DNA of 64,000 nucleotides from Mucilaginibacter tolerans. Its GTDB lineage: Bacteria > Bacteroidota > Bacteroidia > Sphingobacteriales > Sphingobacteriaceae. Location of the stretch: the NCBI RefSeq assembly GCF_030519375.1, contig NZ_JAUMKB010000005.1:1-64000 (forward strand), in the 5' to 3' direction. This document shows positions 63,355-64,000 of the stretch, one piece after another. The notes under the pieces are model-generated. The model was not told where the DNA came from. It worked only from the letters and a program-made list of their open reading frames with translations, and made no database searches. A program made the translations under genes and the position numbers. How positions within the stretch are numbered: position 1 is the first letter of the stretch; the number at the start of each line of letters is the position of its first letter.

Positions 63355-64000
63355 ATGAAATTAGATCTTAACATACAGCCGCTCGAGTCATGGATCAAAG
63401 CCAAATCCGAGCCTCTTGTAATTGCCGGTCCCTGCAGCGCCGAGACCGAAGAGCAATTAGTAGCCACTGCCCACTTACTGGCTAAAACAGGCCGCGTAAC
63501 CGCCTTACGTGCCGGCATTTGGAAACCACGTACTCGTCCGGGTGAGTTTGAAGGTATTGGCAGCATCGGCCTTAAATGGCTAAGCCGCGCCAAAGAAGAA
63601 ACCGGTTTACCAACTGCTATTGAGGTTGCTACTGCAAAGCACGTTGAAGAAGCCTTAAAAGCTGGCGTTGATATCCTTTGGGTAGGTGCACGTTCAACAG
63701 TAAACCCATTCACCGTACAGGAAATTGCTGATGCACTGAGGGGCGTTGACGTACCTGTGATGGTAAAAAACCCTGTAAACCCGGACCTGTCGTTATGGAT
63801 CGGTGCTTTGGAGCGCATTAACGGTGCTGGCATTACCAAACTGGCTGCTATTCACCGTGGTTTCTCTTATCATGAAAAAACTGCTTTCCGTAACGAACCA
63901 ATGTGGGATATGGCCATAAACCTGAAAACACATGCGCCTACCCTGCCGATCATTAATGATCCAAGCCACATTTGCGGTAATCGTGAGCTATTAGGTTATG
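63355..64000 (+). CDS. DAHP synthase, probably fused to chorismate mutase (partial)
   Basis: The first 215 codons of a 3-deoxy-7-phosphoheptulonate synthase, entry enzyme of the shikimate pathway; it runs off the window. Motifs: VIAGPCSAETEEQLVATAHL, RAGIWKPRTRPGEFEGIG (KPRT), VDILWVGARSTVNPFTVQEI, VMVKNPVNPD, AAIHRGFSYHEK and INDPSHICG. This short type, related to KDO8P synthase, is fused in Bacteroidota to a type II chorismate mutase, which would complete the route to prephenate for the upstream pheA. That domain lies outside the window. Confidence 0.93.
   Translation, partial: MKLDLNIQPLESWIKAKSEPLVIAGPCSAETEEQLVATAHLLAKTGRVTALRAGIWKPRTRPGEFEGIGSIGLKWLSRAKEETGLPTAIEVATAKHVEEALKAGVDILWVGARSTVNPFTVQEIADALRGVDVPVMVKNPVNPDLSLWIGALERINGAGITKLAAIHRGFSYHEKTAFRNEPMWDMAINLKTHAPTLPIINDPSHICGNRELLGY

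Overview
The window reads as chromosomal DNA of a Bacteroidota bacterium, most likely Sphingobacteriaceae (Mucilaginibacter/Pedobacter-like). The evidence is two SusC/SusD-type polysaccharide utilisation loci, an ECF sigma/FecR pair with a DUF4974-type C-terminus, an STN-domain TonB receptor, and a type II DAHP synthase/prephenate dehydratase pair. The genus assignment is inference; the phylum is secure.

Layout. (1) 1-12.7 kb, minus strand: an arabinan locus. An ECF sigma factor, its FecR anti-sigma and a SusC receptor with an STN signalling domain are followed by SusD, GH51, GH43 and GH51 enzymes and a decayed second GH43 at the left edge. (2) 12.7-14.2 kb: non-coding DNA and a frameshifted Rrf2 regulator. 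(3) 14.2-28.0 kb: an AraC regulator divergent from a second locus with SusC, SusD, a GH2 enzyme, a sugar-porter MFS permease and a DUF5107-TPR protein. (4) 28.1-33.7 kb: an accessory patch with a truncated RES-domain gene, an ATPase_2/DUF234 gene, two covarying palindromes, a 24-bp tandem repeat array, an AbiEi-like/Fic fusion protein, a small membrane protein, and a chimeric frame joining the first half of a tyrosine recombinase to the last half of a PRTRC ThiF protein. (5) 33.7-50.4 kb: a segment bounded by exact 47-bp direct repeats of the 3' part of a tRNA(CAT) gene. It carries two HisKA_2 kinases, two sigma-54 activators, cupin and AhpD-like genes behind sigma-54 promoters, a beta-barrel protein, an extra primary-like sigma-70 factor and an EmrA/EmrB/TolC-type pump. 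(6) 50.4-64 kb: ordinary chromosome with an intact tRNA, a YncE-like propeller, HAD, a DinB gene broken by a stop codon, proline dehydrogenase, S4 protein, AroB, a fatty acid hydroxylase, an AraC regulator divergent from a Tet(X)-like monooxygenase, and pheA plus DAHP synthase behind a Phe/Tyr-rich leader peptide attenuator.

How the parts fit. Region 1 should sense and import arabino-oligosaccharides and trim them to arabinose. Region 3 should import and hydrolyse another glycan whose sugar enters through the MFS permease. The tRNA-flanked segment looks like a self-regulated envelope-stress and efflux island: kinases and sigma-54 activators plausibly drive the -24/-12 promoters found beside them. 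Homologous end sequences occur next to both tRNA-derived repeats, so two related elements appear to have accreted in tandem at one tRNA, each having lost a functional integrase. At the right end, translation of an aromatic-rich leader probably gates transcription of phenylalanine/tyrosine biosynthesis.

Five genes look broken (GH43 remnant, Rrf2, RES, DinB, integrase/ThiF chimera). The strongest candidates for new biology are the pheA leader attenuator, the tandem tRNA islands with their sigma-54 regulon, the ATPase/Fic divergent region with covarying palindromes, and the Tet(X)-like enzyme with changed substrate-pocket residues.
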